64,000 nt of DNA from Dipteronia dyeriana (GCA_032871835.1 CM065301.1:80880069-80944068), one strand, 5' to 3'. Shown: positions 33,901-45,218, counted from the stretch's first letter. Program-made: numbers and translations. Notes: a model not told the origin generated them from the letters alone.

Positions 33901-34860
33901 TCCTTCAGGAAAAGAAATTCTTCAAGGTCTAGTCCTCTTACTAGCCACGGCTTTGCTCACTGAGTCTGTCCAAGAACGGAGGTTTATAGGTCCTCTACCC
34001 CCAGTGGTGATCTCATCATCACCATACTCTAGAACCTCTGCATCCCTGCATATTTTTGTAATCAGGTCTACTTGTAGTTTTTTTCTTTTTTCCTTTAATG
34101 TCAATGTCCATTGCATCATAAATCTCTGCTTTAATTATCCTCCAATTGTCAATTGGGGCTGAGGTGATAAGATAAGCTAACAACCCGGTCTTCTTCACTG
34201 GGATCGAACTGATGTGGAGTACGAGCTTTAGAGATGCTGAGATAAACATGCTCAAGATGGCTAGATCCTTTAATAACTTTGTGTGCTTTAATAGATACTT
34301 TTTATCCCATCGAGTATCTCTATTTCCTTTCAAAAGCCCAGCCAGCTCTGCTTGTGACCCGTCAAAGCTACGGTACCCCAGATGTATGGTGTTCTGGGAA
34401 ACCGAAGTTGTGCCAAAATTGAGTGTTAATGATGTCCTCACTGATTTGCACTGCAACCCCTCTTACTAGGACCATACCGCTGGCAAAGAAAACTTTATGG
34501 ACCATGCTGGCATAGAAATCTCTCACCAAGGTTGTATTTGCTACAACCGGATGCTGCACGAATGTCTCCCACCTTTTATCTTGAACTAACCTAGGTAAAG
34601 AGGTGTCCATAAGGTCAGCAAATTGGATACCCCGTTCCATAATTACTGTTGTTTGTCAGAGTTTCTGAAGTCTTTTGTGGTAGTCTTTATTCTCAACAAG
34701 TGGCTCCGACTCTGTGGCTTGCCGTTTTCTGCTCCTAGTGGTACATGTAGGAACTTGAGGTAATCCCCCTGCAGGATTCTTGGACTTACCCATATTTGTA
34801 CCCATGCGGACAGAATTTCTACTGAAAACTCGATATACAAACCCCTAAAATGGCACACAA
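33901..34860 (-). pseudogene. Athila env-like / plant-transposon-protein ORF, broken
   Basis: Minus-strand frames at 34368-34640 (GIQFADLMDTSLPRLVQDKR.., TLVRDFYASM) and 34019-34456 (GNRDTRWDKKYLLKHTKLLK) together resemble the putative plant transposon protein domain found in the third ORF of Athila elements. That ORF sits between integrase and the 3' LTR and is often called env-like. The two frames join across a frameshift near 34400. No clear membrane segment or signal peptide is visible, so the env label rests on position only. Confidence 0.55.
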
Positions 34861-35860
34861 AATGGCATTAGGAGCAACCGGGCACCTCCACAAGCACTTC
34901 TAAAGCCACAAAATTGAACTTCCACAAGCCAATTAACCAAAACCCAAGAACTATGCCCAATTCACAACACAAAATAAACCGAGCCAAATTCACACCAATA
35001 AAGGCTCCAATGATGTGCAAAGATACAAATAGACAAAACCCAAGCAACAATTCATCCAATTTCGAGCAATGCAATTTCCAAAACTCAAAATCCCCAAATT
35101 ATAAACCCTAGCACATAAAAATCCCAAATCTATGCCTTAGGTTATGCAGAGAGGATTTTGTATTCAAGATTTGGAGGAAGGCAAAGAAAACAAGAGGGTT
35201 TATGTAAGAACTTACCAATTTCGTGCTTGAGAGACTTGAGAGGAAGAGGAGAGTGTTTTGAGTTTTGTTTGAGAGAATGACCAACTGGTACTCGTCAAGA
35301 GGATTTAATCCTCGTGCACCTGACATGTGCGCTGGTCGAGCAGAGCCAAAGTGCTCATGTGCATCAGCACATATACGTTTTTGTTCAAAACGTTGTCTTT
35401 CCACTAAATGGCTGCTCCAACTTTTGCTTGTGCGTTGGTCGACCAGCGCTATACCAGCGTATTGGCACCAGTGTAACTTTCTAGGCATTTGGCACTGGTC
35501 GAGCACCCTTCGTGCGTTGGTCGAGTGGCGTCTAGCTTGCACTCCTCCCCATTTGGTCTTCTAGTGACCATTTTGCCCCCTCTGAGTTCTCTTTTAGCAA
35601 AAACTTTCTCTACACACTCATGAAACTCAACAAAGTACATCATTGCATGGGTTTAATACAATTCTAACCTTTTTTTTTAAACCCCCAAACCTAAATTATG
35701 TATTGTCCATATTGCATCCAATCTTTTCAAAACAAATTCACAATACATGATCCATGCTTGGAAAGGGAAAACTCAAATTTGCAATAATAACACACTCAAA
35801 ATAAAAACTAAATTTATGAAAGCAAAATGATCTAACTACTATTTACAATGTGGTACCTCC
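34861..35860 (-). other. Athila region between integrase and env-like ORF, with an LTR-like GC module
   Basis: At 35325-35535 this carries an internal version of the LTR module; TGCGTTGGTCGAGTGGCGT is shared exactly with the LTR at 42682-42700, in the same orientation. Minus-strand TGCACGAGGATTAAATCC follows, and then a consensus-like splice donor ATTG/GTAAGTTCTT at 35215. A 144-codon frame across it is not conserved. It may drive or splice the downstream env-like ORF; see findings. Confidence 0.5.
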
Positions 35861-36480
35861 CTTTCGATGATTCCTCAAGTGGGTTCTTTAAGAAGAACCG
35901 TCTCCTTCGACTCCTTCAAAGCACTCTCCCAATAGAGTTTAAGTATTTGCCCATTCACTTTGAACCTCTCCTTTGCTCCATTTTCAATTTCCACGGTTTC
36001 GTATGGAAACACTTGAGTGATGGTATAGGGACCCGCCCACCAACTTTTGAGCTTCTCGGGAAATAAACGGAGTCTTAAGTTGAAAATGAGAACTTGATTC
36101 CCCACTTGAAAGTTTTTCTCCACAATTCTTCTATCATGCCACTTTTTGGTTTTCTCTTTGTATATTCAGGCATTCACTTATGCTTCAAGCCGAATCTCAT
36201 CAAGTTCATTGAGTTGGAGCAATCTCTTCTCTCTCACCGCTTGCATATCAAAATTCAACTTTTTGATTGCCCAATATGCCTTATGTTCAAGCTCAATCAG
36301 ATGGTGACATGCATTACCATAGACAAGCTTATATGGAGACATGCTTAACGGGGTTTTGAATGTCGTCCTATACGCCCAAAGAGCATCATCAAGTTTCTTA
36401 GCTTAATTCTTTCACCGGTTTCCCACCGTCTTCTCTAAAATGCTCTTGATTTCTCAATTTGACACCTCCGCTTGACGATT
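35861..36480 (-). pseudogene. Athila integrase C-terminal part
   Basis: Minus strand 35875-36123 reads NFQVGNQVLIFNLRLRLFPE, then KSWWAGPYTITQVFPYETVE. This is the GPF/Y-type C-terminal domain of Gypsy integrases; GPYTI takes the place of GPF. The part before it (36124-36480) is broken by several stops. No chromodomain follows, as expected for Athila. Confidence 0.72.
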
Positions 36481-36483
36481 TGT

Positions 36484-37182
36484 TTATGAATGGTAAGGGG
36501 TAGTGATACGATGCTTCACACCATATTTCTTCAATAAATTTTCAAACAACTTGTTGTAAAAATGAGAGCCTCTTTCACTAATGATCGCTTTTGGAGTACC
36601 AAATCTTGTAAAGATGTTCTTCTTTAGGAATTTAGTGATCACATTGGCATCATTCTTGGGTGTGGCTATAGCTTCCACCCAGTTCGACACGTAGTCAACT
36701 GCCACTAAGATATATTGGTTACCATAAGAGCTTGGAAATGGTCCCATGAAATCAACGCCTCATACATCAAACAATTCCACTTCAAGCATTACATTGAGTG
36801 GCATCTCATTCCTCTTGCTAATATTGCCGGTCCTTTGACACCGGTCACATGCTTCCATAAAACTCTGTGCAACTCGAAATAATGTAGGCCAATAGAACCC
36901 CGATTGGAGGACCTTCATTGCAGTTCTAATTGCTCTAAAATGACCCCTACACTCCTTAGAGTGGCAATGCATGAGGCTATCCCTCATCTCTTCCTCGGGT
37001 ACACATCTTCGAATGAGTCCATCACCACAAACCCGGAAAAATAGTGGCTCGTCCAATAAGTATGACTTTGCATCGAAAAGGAACTTCCTCTTTTGGTGGA
37101 AAGTCATCTTCATCGGTATGACCTCACTTGCTAGATAATTCATGAAATCGGTAAAACAATGAGTCATTAATTCTTGGACCAC
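36484..37182 (-). pseudogene. Athila integrase: zinc-binding domain and rve core
   Basis: At 36760-37182 the HHCC domain has HCHSKECRGHFRA and CDRCQRTG. At 36484-36747 the rve core has [12 protein letters not shown] (first Asp). The second catalytic Asp, expected in ISDGG, is Glu (ISERGSHF; codon at 36574-36576). A TGA near 36758 separates the two frames. The changed catalytic residue alone would be expected to impair strand transfer. Confidence 0.8.
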
Positions 37183-37718
37183 TAGTAAATGCTCATCTAA
37201 AAGTGCTCATTGATGAGGTCTGAGGCTTTTATTTCTTCTTCCCTCTCTAGTCTTGAAAGGTGATCCGCCACCAAATTCTATAATCTTTTTTTACCACGGA
37301 TCTGCAAGTCAAACTCTTGAAGCAAGAGCACCCACCTTAGAAGTCGTGGCTTGGAGTCTTTCATTCCTATTAAATACTTGATCGCCTCATGGTCGGTGTA
37401 CACAATCTCTTTAGAGCCAACTAGATAAGATCAGAATTTGTCAAACGCAAATACAATGGCCGAAAGCTCTTTTTCTGTGGTGGCATAGTTCACTTGAGCA
37501 TCATTAAGGGTTTGGCTTGCATAGTAAATTACATGGAGTTTCTTATCTTTTCTTTGCCCTAAACCGGCTCCCACCGCATGATCACTCGTATCACACATGA
37601 GTTCGAACAGAAGGGCCCAATCAGGGGCCGACAAGATAGGGGTGGATGTAAGCTCTTTCTTAAACTTCTTAAATGCGAGGAGACAATCTTCATCAAAATT
37701 AAAGGGGGTGTCTTTCAC
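37183..37718 (-). pseudogene. Athila RNase H
   Basis: Minus strand 37431-37718 has FELMCDTSDHAVGAGLGQRK (the first RNase H Asp) and NYATTEKELSAIVFAFDKF (Glu). Downstream 37300-37430 reads a broken ..[13 protein letters not shown]..-type third motif and stops. This is the Gypsy RNase H that degrades the RNA strand during reverse transcription. Confidence 0.75.
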
Positions 37719-38741
37719 TAAAAAGTTGCAAATGGGCTTTGTGATTTTTGAGAAACCCTTAATGAAGCGTCTATAGAATGTCCAAGAAAGCTTTTAATGC
37801 CCTTGATTGACGTGGGAGGAGGTAGCTTCTCTATAACTTCTATTTTGGCTCTATCTACTTCAATCCCCCTGGATGAGATCTGATGGCCTAGTACAATGCT
37901 CTCTTTAACCATGAAATGGCACTTCTCCCAATTTAATACCAAATAGCTTTCTTCACACTGTTGCAAAACTAGTCCCAAGTTCTTCAAACAATTATCAAAG
38001 GAGGATCTGAAAACCGAGAAGTCATCCATAAACACTTCTATAAACCTCTCTACCATGTCCGAGAATATTGCCATCATGCACCGTTGGAAAGTGGCCGGTG
38101 CATTGCATAACCCAAATGGAATTCTTCTATATGCAAATGTGCCACATCAGACAAGTAAAAGTGGTCTTCTCTTGGTCTTCGGGGGCAATAAGGATTTGGT
38201 TGTAGCCAGAATACCCATCAAGGAAACAATAGTAATAATGACCGGTCAACCTCTCCAATATTTGATCTATGAACGGGAGTGGGAAATGGTTCTTTCGATT
38301 GGCGTTGTTCAACTTTCGATAGTCTATACATACTCTCCACTTGGCGACGGTTCTTTAAGGGATCAATTCATTGTTCTTATTTGGAACCACCGTCATTCCT
38401 CCCTTCTTTGGGATTACTTGCATCGGACTAACCCATTTACTATCCGAAAATGGATAGATGATACCCGCATCTAGTAGTTTCAAGACCTCCGCTCTAACTA
38501 GTTCTAGCATGTTGGGATTTAGCCTCCTTTGATGCCCCACCGATGGCTTGTGATCTTCTTCCACTAGTATTTTATGCATGAATAAAGTCAAACTAATACC
38601 TCTTATATCCGAGATGGACCATCCAATTGCCCTATTGTGATCTCTTAAGACTCTTAGCAACTTATCTTCTTCAAGTCTTGTCAAAGAATCCGAAATGATA
38701 ACCGGAAGTGATGGTGATTCCCCTAAAAAGACATACCTCAA
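37718..38741 (-). pseudogene. Athila reverse transcriptase
   Basis: Three minus-strand frames cover the RVT_1 domain: 38355-38741 (LLDAGIIYPFSDSKWVSPMQ, VIPKKGG), 38127-38312 (FPLPFIDQILERL, CFLDGYSGYNQI) and 37718-38077 (FMDDFSVF, the catalytic YxDD-type motif, then LVLNWEKCHFMVKESIVLGH). Frameshifts lie near 38345 and 38120. The catalytic Asp pairs are still present. Confidence 0.82.
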
Positions 38742-38753
38742 GTGAGAGGGTAG

Positions 38754-39700
38754 TTACTTCAACTTTAGTTGAGGTGATTTCACAATGGATATAGGTAGCT
38801 TTGGCTTCCCAACTTCGAGCTCTTCAAAGTGATTCTTATTTCTCAAACTCTTCAAGGGTAGAGAGCTCAAGTGCAAGGCACACTCTGCTATGTCTGCATC
38901 CACATCATCTTCACTTGCACCATGCACAATGCAAGCCTCTAAAGGCTCCTTAGGACTCTCCTTTTGCAAATACTCTCGAATCATGGGATCCACCACTTCA
39001 ATTCTTGAAAAACTCTCAGCCTCTCTGGGCATTTTCATGGCTTTCCTCAAGTCAAATTTAACCTTGTCTTTCCCAACCCGCAAAGTCATTTTGTCATCCT
39101 TCAAATCAATCAAAGCACCCGCCATTTTTAAGAATGGTCTTCCTAAAAGCAAAGAAATTTCAATATCTTCCTCCATCTCAAGGATAACAAAGTCTACTTG
39201 GAAGTACAAACTCTCCACTTTAACTAGTACATCTTCCAAAACCCCTATTGGGCATTTGAGTGATCAATCCGCCAATTGAAGTGTCATGTGTGTTGGTTTC
39301 ACCTCTCTAATATTTAACTTTTCAAACACCGAAAAGGGTATCAAATTGATACTTGCTCCAGAGTCGATCAATGCCTTCCCGAACTCCGATGAGCCAAGGT
39401 GCATGGAATGGTGAATTTCACGGGATCTTGCAATTTTGGAGGCAACTTATTTTGTAGAATTGCACTACACTCTTCATTTAGAGGCACCATTTCAAAATCC
39501 TCCAATTTCTTCTTGTTTGCCAAGAGCTTCTTCAAAAACTTGGTATACTTGGGCATTTGTGCCAAGGCTTTAGTGAATGGAATATTGATGTGAAGCTTCT
39601 TGAAAATTTCCAAGAATTTGGCAAAATGTTAGGCATATTTATGCTTCCTTAATCGTTGTGGGTAGGGAATGGGAGGTACATATGCCTTCACTTATGGTGG
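38754..39700 (-). pseudogene. Athila aspartic protease region
   Basis: Minus strand 38754-39239 reads VKVESLYFQVDFVILEMEED, then LLLGRPFLKMAGALIDLKDD, the retropepsin-like C-terminal half seen in Athila. The frame 39368-39613 holds the conserved pre-protease stretch (KKLHINIPFTKALAQMPKYT). The DxG active-site segment between them (about 39240-39367) is interrupted. Confidence 0.72.
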
Positions 39701-40660
39701 TAGAGGAAAATCATGAGAAGTATTTAGGAGCACATTAACTTGGTTCTCCTCCACCGATGGGTCTTCAAAAATCTCCTCATCTTCAACCACAACTTTGTTT
39801 CATTTCCCAAAGTCTTTAGGAAGCTCAACTTCCTTACCACTTCTCAAATTGATTGCCTTGCATTGCTCTTTGGGATTAATCACTGTGTCGTTTGGCAAGG
39901 TTCCTTGTTTGCAAACTTGAGACTCTCTAGCCAATTGGCCAATTTATGCTTCAAGATTTTGGATTGCGGCTTGTGAATGTTGTGCAATTTGATCAACTTT
40001 GGTATCGAGTTTCTTTAATACCAAGTCTTAGGTCTCCATCCGATTATCAAGCGTAACCATGTACTTGGACAACAAGTCTTCAATTGTTTGCCTTCTCTCG
40101 ATTAGATGTTGGTGGGGTTGATTTCGGAAGTGGGGTTATTGGTTAGGAGGGACTTGTTGTGGTATGGTGAATCCGGGTGGTTTGAAAGTTGGTTGGTGTT
40201 ATTAGGGTTGTGGGTTGTCTTTCCATGAGAAGTTAGGGTGATTTCTCCACCCGGGATTGTAGGTGTTGGAATAAGGGTTCGGGTTTTGGTTGTTGGAGTT
40301 GTGGTAGGGAAAATTTTTGTTGTAGTTCACGAAGGAGACTTGTTCCGTGGGTCCGTTTGTGAATGGGTTTCCGGCTTGGCAATCTACACTTGCATGAGGC
40401 CCCGAACACCAATCATAATTAACCATATTCACTTGGGTTGTACTAGAGCTTGCCAACTTGCTAACTTTGTTGGACAAAGCCTCTATTTGAGCTTGCATTG
40501 TAGTCATTTGATCAACTGCCACCATGCCGGGTGCATTCCTTGGTACCTTTCGGTCATCCCCTCAATAGCTATTTGCAATTGACATTTCTTCAATTAAATC
40601 ATCGGCTACGTCCATTGACTTGTTCATCAAAGAACCACCCGTCGAAGCATCCACAAATTA
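39701..40660 (-). pseudogene. Athila gag, C-terminal part with zinc-knuckle-like motif
   Basis: Minus strand 40202-40525 has QMTTMQAQIEALSNKVSKLA, then WCSGPHASVDC, a knuckle-like Cys/His motif. Asn/Pro-rich NPNPYSNTYNPGWRNHPNFS follows, all typical of the region after Athila gag. Stops separate it from the gag core. The stretch 39701-40200 is open only in short pieces. Confidence 0.68.
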
Positions 40661-40674
40661 GTGAGTGGTTAAGT

Positions 40675-41379
40675 TCATTCCCCGATAGAATTTCTTTTCG
40701 GCCTCCCATGACATGGACATTTCCTTAACAACTCCATGTATCTCTTCCATGCTTCATACAAGGATTCCGATTTGAATTGAGGGAATTCATGAATTTCATT
40801 CATCAATTGTGCCGCCTTTCCGGGAGGGAAGTACTTGCTTAAGAATGCTTGGGCCAACTCATCCCAAGTGGTAATAGATCCTGGTGCCAATGAATCATAC
40901 CAAGCCTTAGCTCGGTCCTTTAATGAGAAAAGGAAGATCCTCAACAAAATTGCATTGTCCGTAGCCCCGTTCATCTTGAATGTTAAGCAAATTTGGTCAA
41001 AATTCATCAAATGCCCGTTGGGGTCTTCACTTGGTAAACCACCAAATTGTCCCATCATTGTCAACATATGAAAGACATGGGATTTGATCTCAAAGTTATA
41101 CGCGGCTATCTTTGGGAGTTGAATTGGCGATATGTTTGGATCTACCCTTGGCAAGACATAATCTCTCATTGCCCGGGCATCTTCTCCATTTTGCTCATTT
41201 TGCCCCCCTTGGGCTACAGCTAGTATGGGATCTTGATCCCCTACTATGTCTTCCATTGCTAGCCTTTGAATCCTTCTATTTCTCCGGGCCGTTCCCTCAA
41301 TATCCCGATCATACCTCAAATCCTGTAAATTGTTGCTCCTTGTACTATGATGCATACAAGAGCAACCTCCTACAATCAT
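40675..41379 (-). pseudogene. Athila gag core (Retrotrans_gag)
   Basis: A 234-codon minus-strand frame from ATG 41379. It has AMRDYVLPRVDPN near residue 68, then GQFGGLPSEDPNGHLMNFDQ, SLKDRAKAWYDSLAPGSITT, WDELAQAFLSKYFPP and LYEAWKRYMELLRKCP, in the order of the Retrotrans_gag domain in Athila. It forms the particle shell in active elements. The frame is open through the core but stops before the knuckle region. Confidence 0.82.
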
Positions 41380-41470
41380 AAGAAAATGAACACTAAGTAA
41401 AAAGTCTAAATTAGTAATAAATCAACTAGGAGTGATATCAATAAACCGTTCAATCCCCGACAGCGGCTCT
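41380..41470 (-). promoter_or_regulatory. Athila leader and degraded primer binding site
   Basis: On the minus strand the LTR edge reads GAGCCGCTGTCGGGGATTG, similar to the TGGCGCCGTTGCCGGGGA leader of Athila/Tat elements. The join to the LTR is diverged: the 3' LTR ends TTTAGGAGTTGATCA, while here TTTAAGAGCC runs straight into the leader. A small deletion probably removed the LTR tip and part of the PBS. Confidence 0.55.
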
Positions 41471-43024
41471 TAAATGAGCAGTCACAATAGTACGGAGCCG
41501 TGGGAGTATCACAATGATAAATAAGATTCGTTCCATGAGGATTGATGAATTGATTACCACAATTGATTGATTAAACTACTATTTAGATAAGCAACTATTT
41601 GATGATTCAATTAGGCTACTAACACTAATTAAAAATAAACTACTCTTAGGATGCAACTAATGAAACTTAACAAGCAAGCAAGCAAGGAAAATTAACACAC
41701 AAGCAAGTGATTGTATTACTATTAAAAACTTAGGCTAAGACGTTGAATCCACCTAACCAATCATCACCAATTTATAGACACACCATTATGAATACATTAT
41801 GCAAGTGCACATGTAAACTCATGACACTCTCTATTAGTCTCTACTCTCTCTCTAGTAATAGAAACAACACTTATATGCACCAATAACCTATCTCTTGATG
41901 GTCATCCAAAATACACACAAGTTCATTAAGCTTAGTGGTTTACTAAGTGAGTTCTAGAGAGTAGCCTTAAGTATTTCTACCTTACTAGACCTCTATAATG
42001 CATTTTATCGAGCACGTTGTGTGCTTCTCATCTTGGTGCATCACTTAACAACCAAATACACATCAAATGCTAGCTAGACACTCAATGTTAATTAAAGCAT
42101 GAAATACATATACACAAACACAAGCAATATGAATAAAGTGGTGGTCTTCATTAGTAAATCATAGTAAAGGTTTCATCTAAGCCTTAGCCAAGATGAGTTT
42201 AGTTCATAATGTAAGAAATGTCTACAAAAGATGTATTTCTCATACAAGCCATAAGCAAATATAAGTGCTATATGAATAGAGAGAAAGATTAAGAATAAAC
42301 TAAGTGTAGATGTTCTCTCTCTTGGTTGGTGGAATATGCTTGACTTGCTCCTTCTCTTGATGCTCCTCTCTATGCTCCAAGGTTGGGTTTTTGTGGTGGG
42401 AAATGGTGGGAAGGTTGGGTATTTGGTGTTTGGTATAGTGGATTTGAAGTTTGGATGGTAGATCTGAGGGTTGTTTTAGTGATTTGGTGAAAGATTTGGG
42501 TGGAAGATGAAGGATTTTAGTGAAAGGTGGTGTTTTTAGGGTTTTGGATTGTAAAGGGAGGAGTTGAAGCTTAGGGTCTTGCAAGAGGTCTCCATAATAG
42601 CTCAAGAAGGGGTATTTATATGTTTAGGAATGAGGCACGAAACTCTAGAAATTCTGATGAGTTGGACTGTTGCACTGGTGTTGCGTTGGTCGAGTGGCGT
42701 TTCACCAGCACAATTCCACTGATATTGTAAGCGGTGAGGGTGGCGCTAGTCGAGTGGCGCCTCACCAACGCAACACCACTGATCTCGTGCGTTGGTGAGG
42801 GTGGCACTGGTCGAGTGGCGCCTCACCAGCGCCAACCTTGACCTTTTACGACTTCAGTTCTTCCGTTTTGGTCCCAACTTTTCTCTATTTCGCACTATTA
42901 CCCTAGGATAGCTAAAGGAACCTGCACAAGTTTAATACACCATTAAATACTTGATTTTTACTTAGGAACGAGTGCAGTTGATAGGATATGGAGGCTACAT
43001 TGAGTGTAGAAATGGGAGTTATCA
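41471..43024 (-). repeat. Athila 5' LTR (about 1.55 kb)
   Basis: Aligns with the interrupted LTR at 20604-21818 plus 31352-31700, and ends GGGAGTTATCA before the ACATC target repeat. Minus-strand TATAAATA lies at 42613-42620. Upstream of it (higher coordinates, 42672-42840) are three GC-rich repeats of the type GTTGGTCGAGTGGCGTTTCA. Long frames at 42300-42605 and 42616-42807 belong to the LTR. Confidence 0.87.
42672..42840 (-). repeat. GC-rich 'GGTCGAGTGGCG' repeat module in the Athila LTR
   Basis: Three degenerate units combine (C/T)GGTCGAGTGGCG with CTCACCA(G/A)CGC and ACCACTGAT, and can pair as inverted repeats (GGTGAGG and CCTCACC). The module lies just upstream of the TATA in the element's own orientation. 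It recurs internally at 35325-35535, and it is the point where Copia member 1 entered the other LTR. Confidence 0.7.
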
Positions 43025-43029
43025 ACATC

Positions 43030-43320
43030 CTATATCCAAATGGAATCAACAAGTCTTCCATATTCCATAACCATGCCATTCTGAAAGCCTTAACCGAAAA
43101 ACACCCATTGGGACTGAAATTCCAGGTCAACGCATCCGGAATGTCCCTTCTCACACATAAACATTCTAGTGCCATCATAAAACATCTCCATTGATCTGCT
43201 TCCCAACCGAAAATTTGCCTCCTTAATTGAACATCCCATATCCAAACGGAATCCACAAATCTTTCATATTCCAGTGCATCTCTACGTTAAACAAGATAAA
43301 AGTGGGTCAAACAAAAATTT
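43030..43320 (-). pseudogene. LINE zf-RVT fragment, copy 3 (right part)
   Basis: Resumes the LINE fragment interrupted at 20603. It holds the end of the first tandem unit (to about 43110) and the whole second unit (43118-43300). Minus strand reads VWIWDVQLRRQIFGWEADQW, a zf-RVT-type segment. Confidence 0.68.
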
Positions 43321-43360
43321 AATAAAATAGAGTCAAAAAATCTTTTTCAAGTAACATAAC

Positions 43361-43452
43361 ATTATAACGAGATGAGGCTGATCCGATTTAAAACCACTCA
43401 CAAATGTACAACGAGGTTATGGGTTTGAGTCCTCCCCTTCCCAAAAAAAAAC
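43361..43452 (+). repeat. SINE-like tRNA-derived repeat, copy 3
   Basis: Counterpart of 1922-2014 and 12731-12825, with B-box-like GGGTTTGAGTCC and an A-rich end. Confidence 0.4.
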
Positions 43453-44170
43453 CAAGAATTTACGTAATATTGTATTACATTAAATAAAAAAAAATTAACA
43501 TACATTTATTTCAAATAATTCTTTGAATTAAAAAAGAATGGAGTAAAATATAACAATAACAATACAATTTTATTGAACCTGACGATAATGATTACAAATT
43601 TTATAATAAATATTATTAATATTTATTAGTATAATTACTGGAATATTAAATAAGATTAGGGCTAGTAATTAAATTCAGTTCACTTGCTGGTTCATATTTT
43701 ATAATAAAACTTACTTAAATATATTTTAAAATCAAAATGAAAATATTTTAAATATGTTTGGTATAAAATAGATTGTTTTAATTTAATCATCAATATAAAA
43801 ATTATTTTTAATTCAAATACTATAAACCTTATAAACAAAAACCTATTATCCGTATATAGATGCCTATAGCAACATAACATTCGAAAGATATACCCCAAGT
43901 GATGTGGTCGGCGACACTATTGAATGACCCTTATAATAGTTATTATGGTAATAACAATGACAATACTATGCTAATGAAATTAACAATATTTAATATGTAT
44001 GTTACTATTGGTACTCTTATTTATTAATCTAATTTATTGATTCATTTAATACGATCGGTGCCCCTTGTTATAGTCAATTCACATGTGAGTTTACTGTATC
44101 ATTAATTTTGATGAATCAATAAAACTTGTTGGTTTGATCCTATAATATCTCGTTCTATTTTCAATTCTTT
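43453..44170. other. AT-rich spacer of duplicated block, copy 3
   Basis: Aligns with 2015-2734 and 12826-13554. No gene seen. Confidence 0.6.
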
Positions 44171-44191
44171 GATATATATATATATAGATGC

Positions 44192-44241
<50 letters not shown>
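44171..44241. repeat. (TA)n microsatellite, copy 3
   Basis: TATATATATATAGATGCAAAT then about 23 TA units; it lacks the TACA repeats of the sister loci. Confidence 0.85.
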
Positions 44242-44242
<1 letters not shown>

Positions 44243-44357
44243 AAGTATTACACTATTACATTTATTCAGAATTTCCTAGGGAGGTTGGGGAACTCGAAAC
44301 GCAATCGCATGCTACAGGTGTGAGGGGATTACCACTGGACCAATCCCATCCGATCAA
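44242..44357 (-). repeat. SINE-like repeat on the minus strand, copy 3
   Basis: Same element as 2835-2950 and 13658-13775, with A-box-like TGGTCCAGTGG on the minus strand. Confidence 0.45.
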
Positions 44358-45218
44358 ATATATTTAAAATAAATTGAACATTCAAATCTTACACTTGCAC
44401 AAAGAATGAAATAATAATTCATTTTTACTCTTTAATTCAAATTATTTGATTTTAGTTCAAAAACTTTATAAAAGAAAAAATAATATAATTTTGGTTTAGT
44501 GAAGTCCAAGATTTGATCAGATGGATTCAATCATAGTTTTGTAAAATGAAATTATTGGAAATCGTTCTTGATAAAATAAAAGTGTGAGTAAATGAGAAAC
44601 TTTTTATAAGATTGTTTTTGTTATATTAATTGTTTCATTTGCGGAGAGAAAAAAAAATTCAACTTGTTTCATAAATGAATTTATGATATAATTAACTTTT
44701 TCTGCTCCTTCAATAAAACAAAAGGGAAGTACAAGTAAAGCAGTAATAAAAAAACTAATCAAACTAAAGAAATGTTGTAAAAATAAAACAATACTAGCAC
44801 AAACAAAATAATTTTAGAAATACAGTTCAATTCTATATTATCGCAATTGTATCTTTATATTAAACAGTTCATTACTGTAGCTGTCTTTTTAGAATTTTAG
44901 TTTTTAGTTTTTTTTTATTTAGTGTTATAGAAAAGTGTTGTTTAAAATCTAATCGTGACAATAGATAATATCAAATTATTATTTTTAAATAAGAAATCAA
45001 CTTTTAAAAATTAACAAAATTTTGTTAAATGTTATTGTGTATTATTACAAACCATTAAAAAACCTAATATAGTGTTCATCCACATAATTCTAACATTTTA
45101 TTATATATATATATATAAGTAGTAATCAAACAATTCATATAAAGATAAAAGTTCTCCATATACATTCAACTTTGAATCATTTGGAGGCTGAGTTACAATA
45201 AAAATAAAAGGAACAAAA
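44358..45218. other. Upstream region of GDSL copy 3
   Basis: Aligns with 13776-14136 joined to 15944-16460, so it shows the empty site of the copy 2 LINE near 44715. TATATATATATATAAG at about 45103-45117 could include the ancestral TATA. No other feature is seen. Confidence 0.5.

Larger units (their letters stand above)
20604..43024 (-). mobile_element. Athila-type Gypsy retrotransposon, complete, with a nested Copia element
   Basis: Bounded by ACATC at 20599-20603 and at 43025-43029, a 5-bp target duplication; the sister unit at 43225 shows the empty site GAACATCCCATATCC. Ends are TGATCAACTCC and GGAGTTATCA. Reading on the minus strand the order is 5' LTR, PBS, gag, protease, RT, RNase H, integrase, env-like ORF, long spacer, 3' LTR: the Athila arrangement. 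Without the nested 9.5-kb Copia it is about 12.9 kb, normal for Athila. Every ORF is broken by stops or frameshifts, so it is not autonomous. Confidence 0.88.

Noticed and set aside
35108..35542. 144-codon minus-strand frame between Athila integrase and the env-like ORF as a separate protein
   Set aside because: Half of it is the GC-rich module repeated from the LTR; it looks like regulatory sequence that happens to be open.
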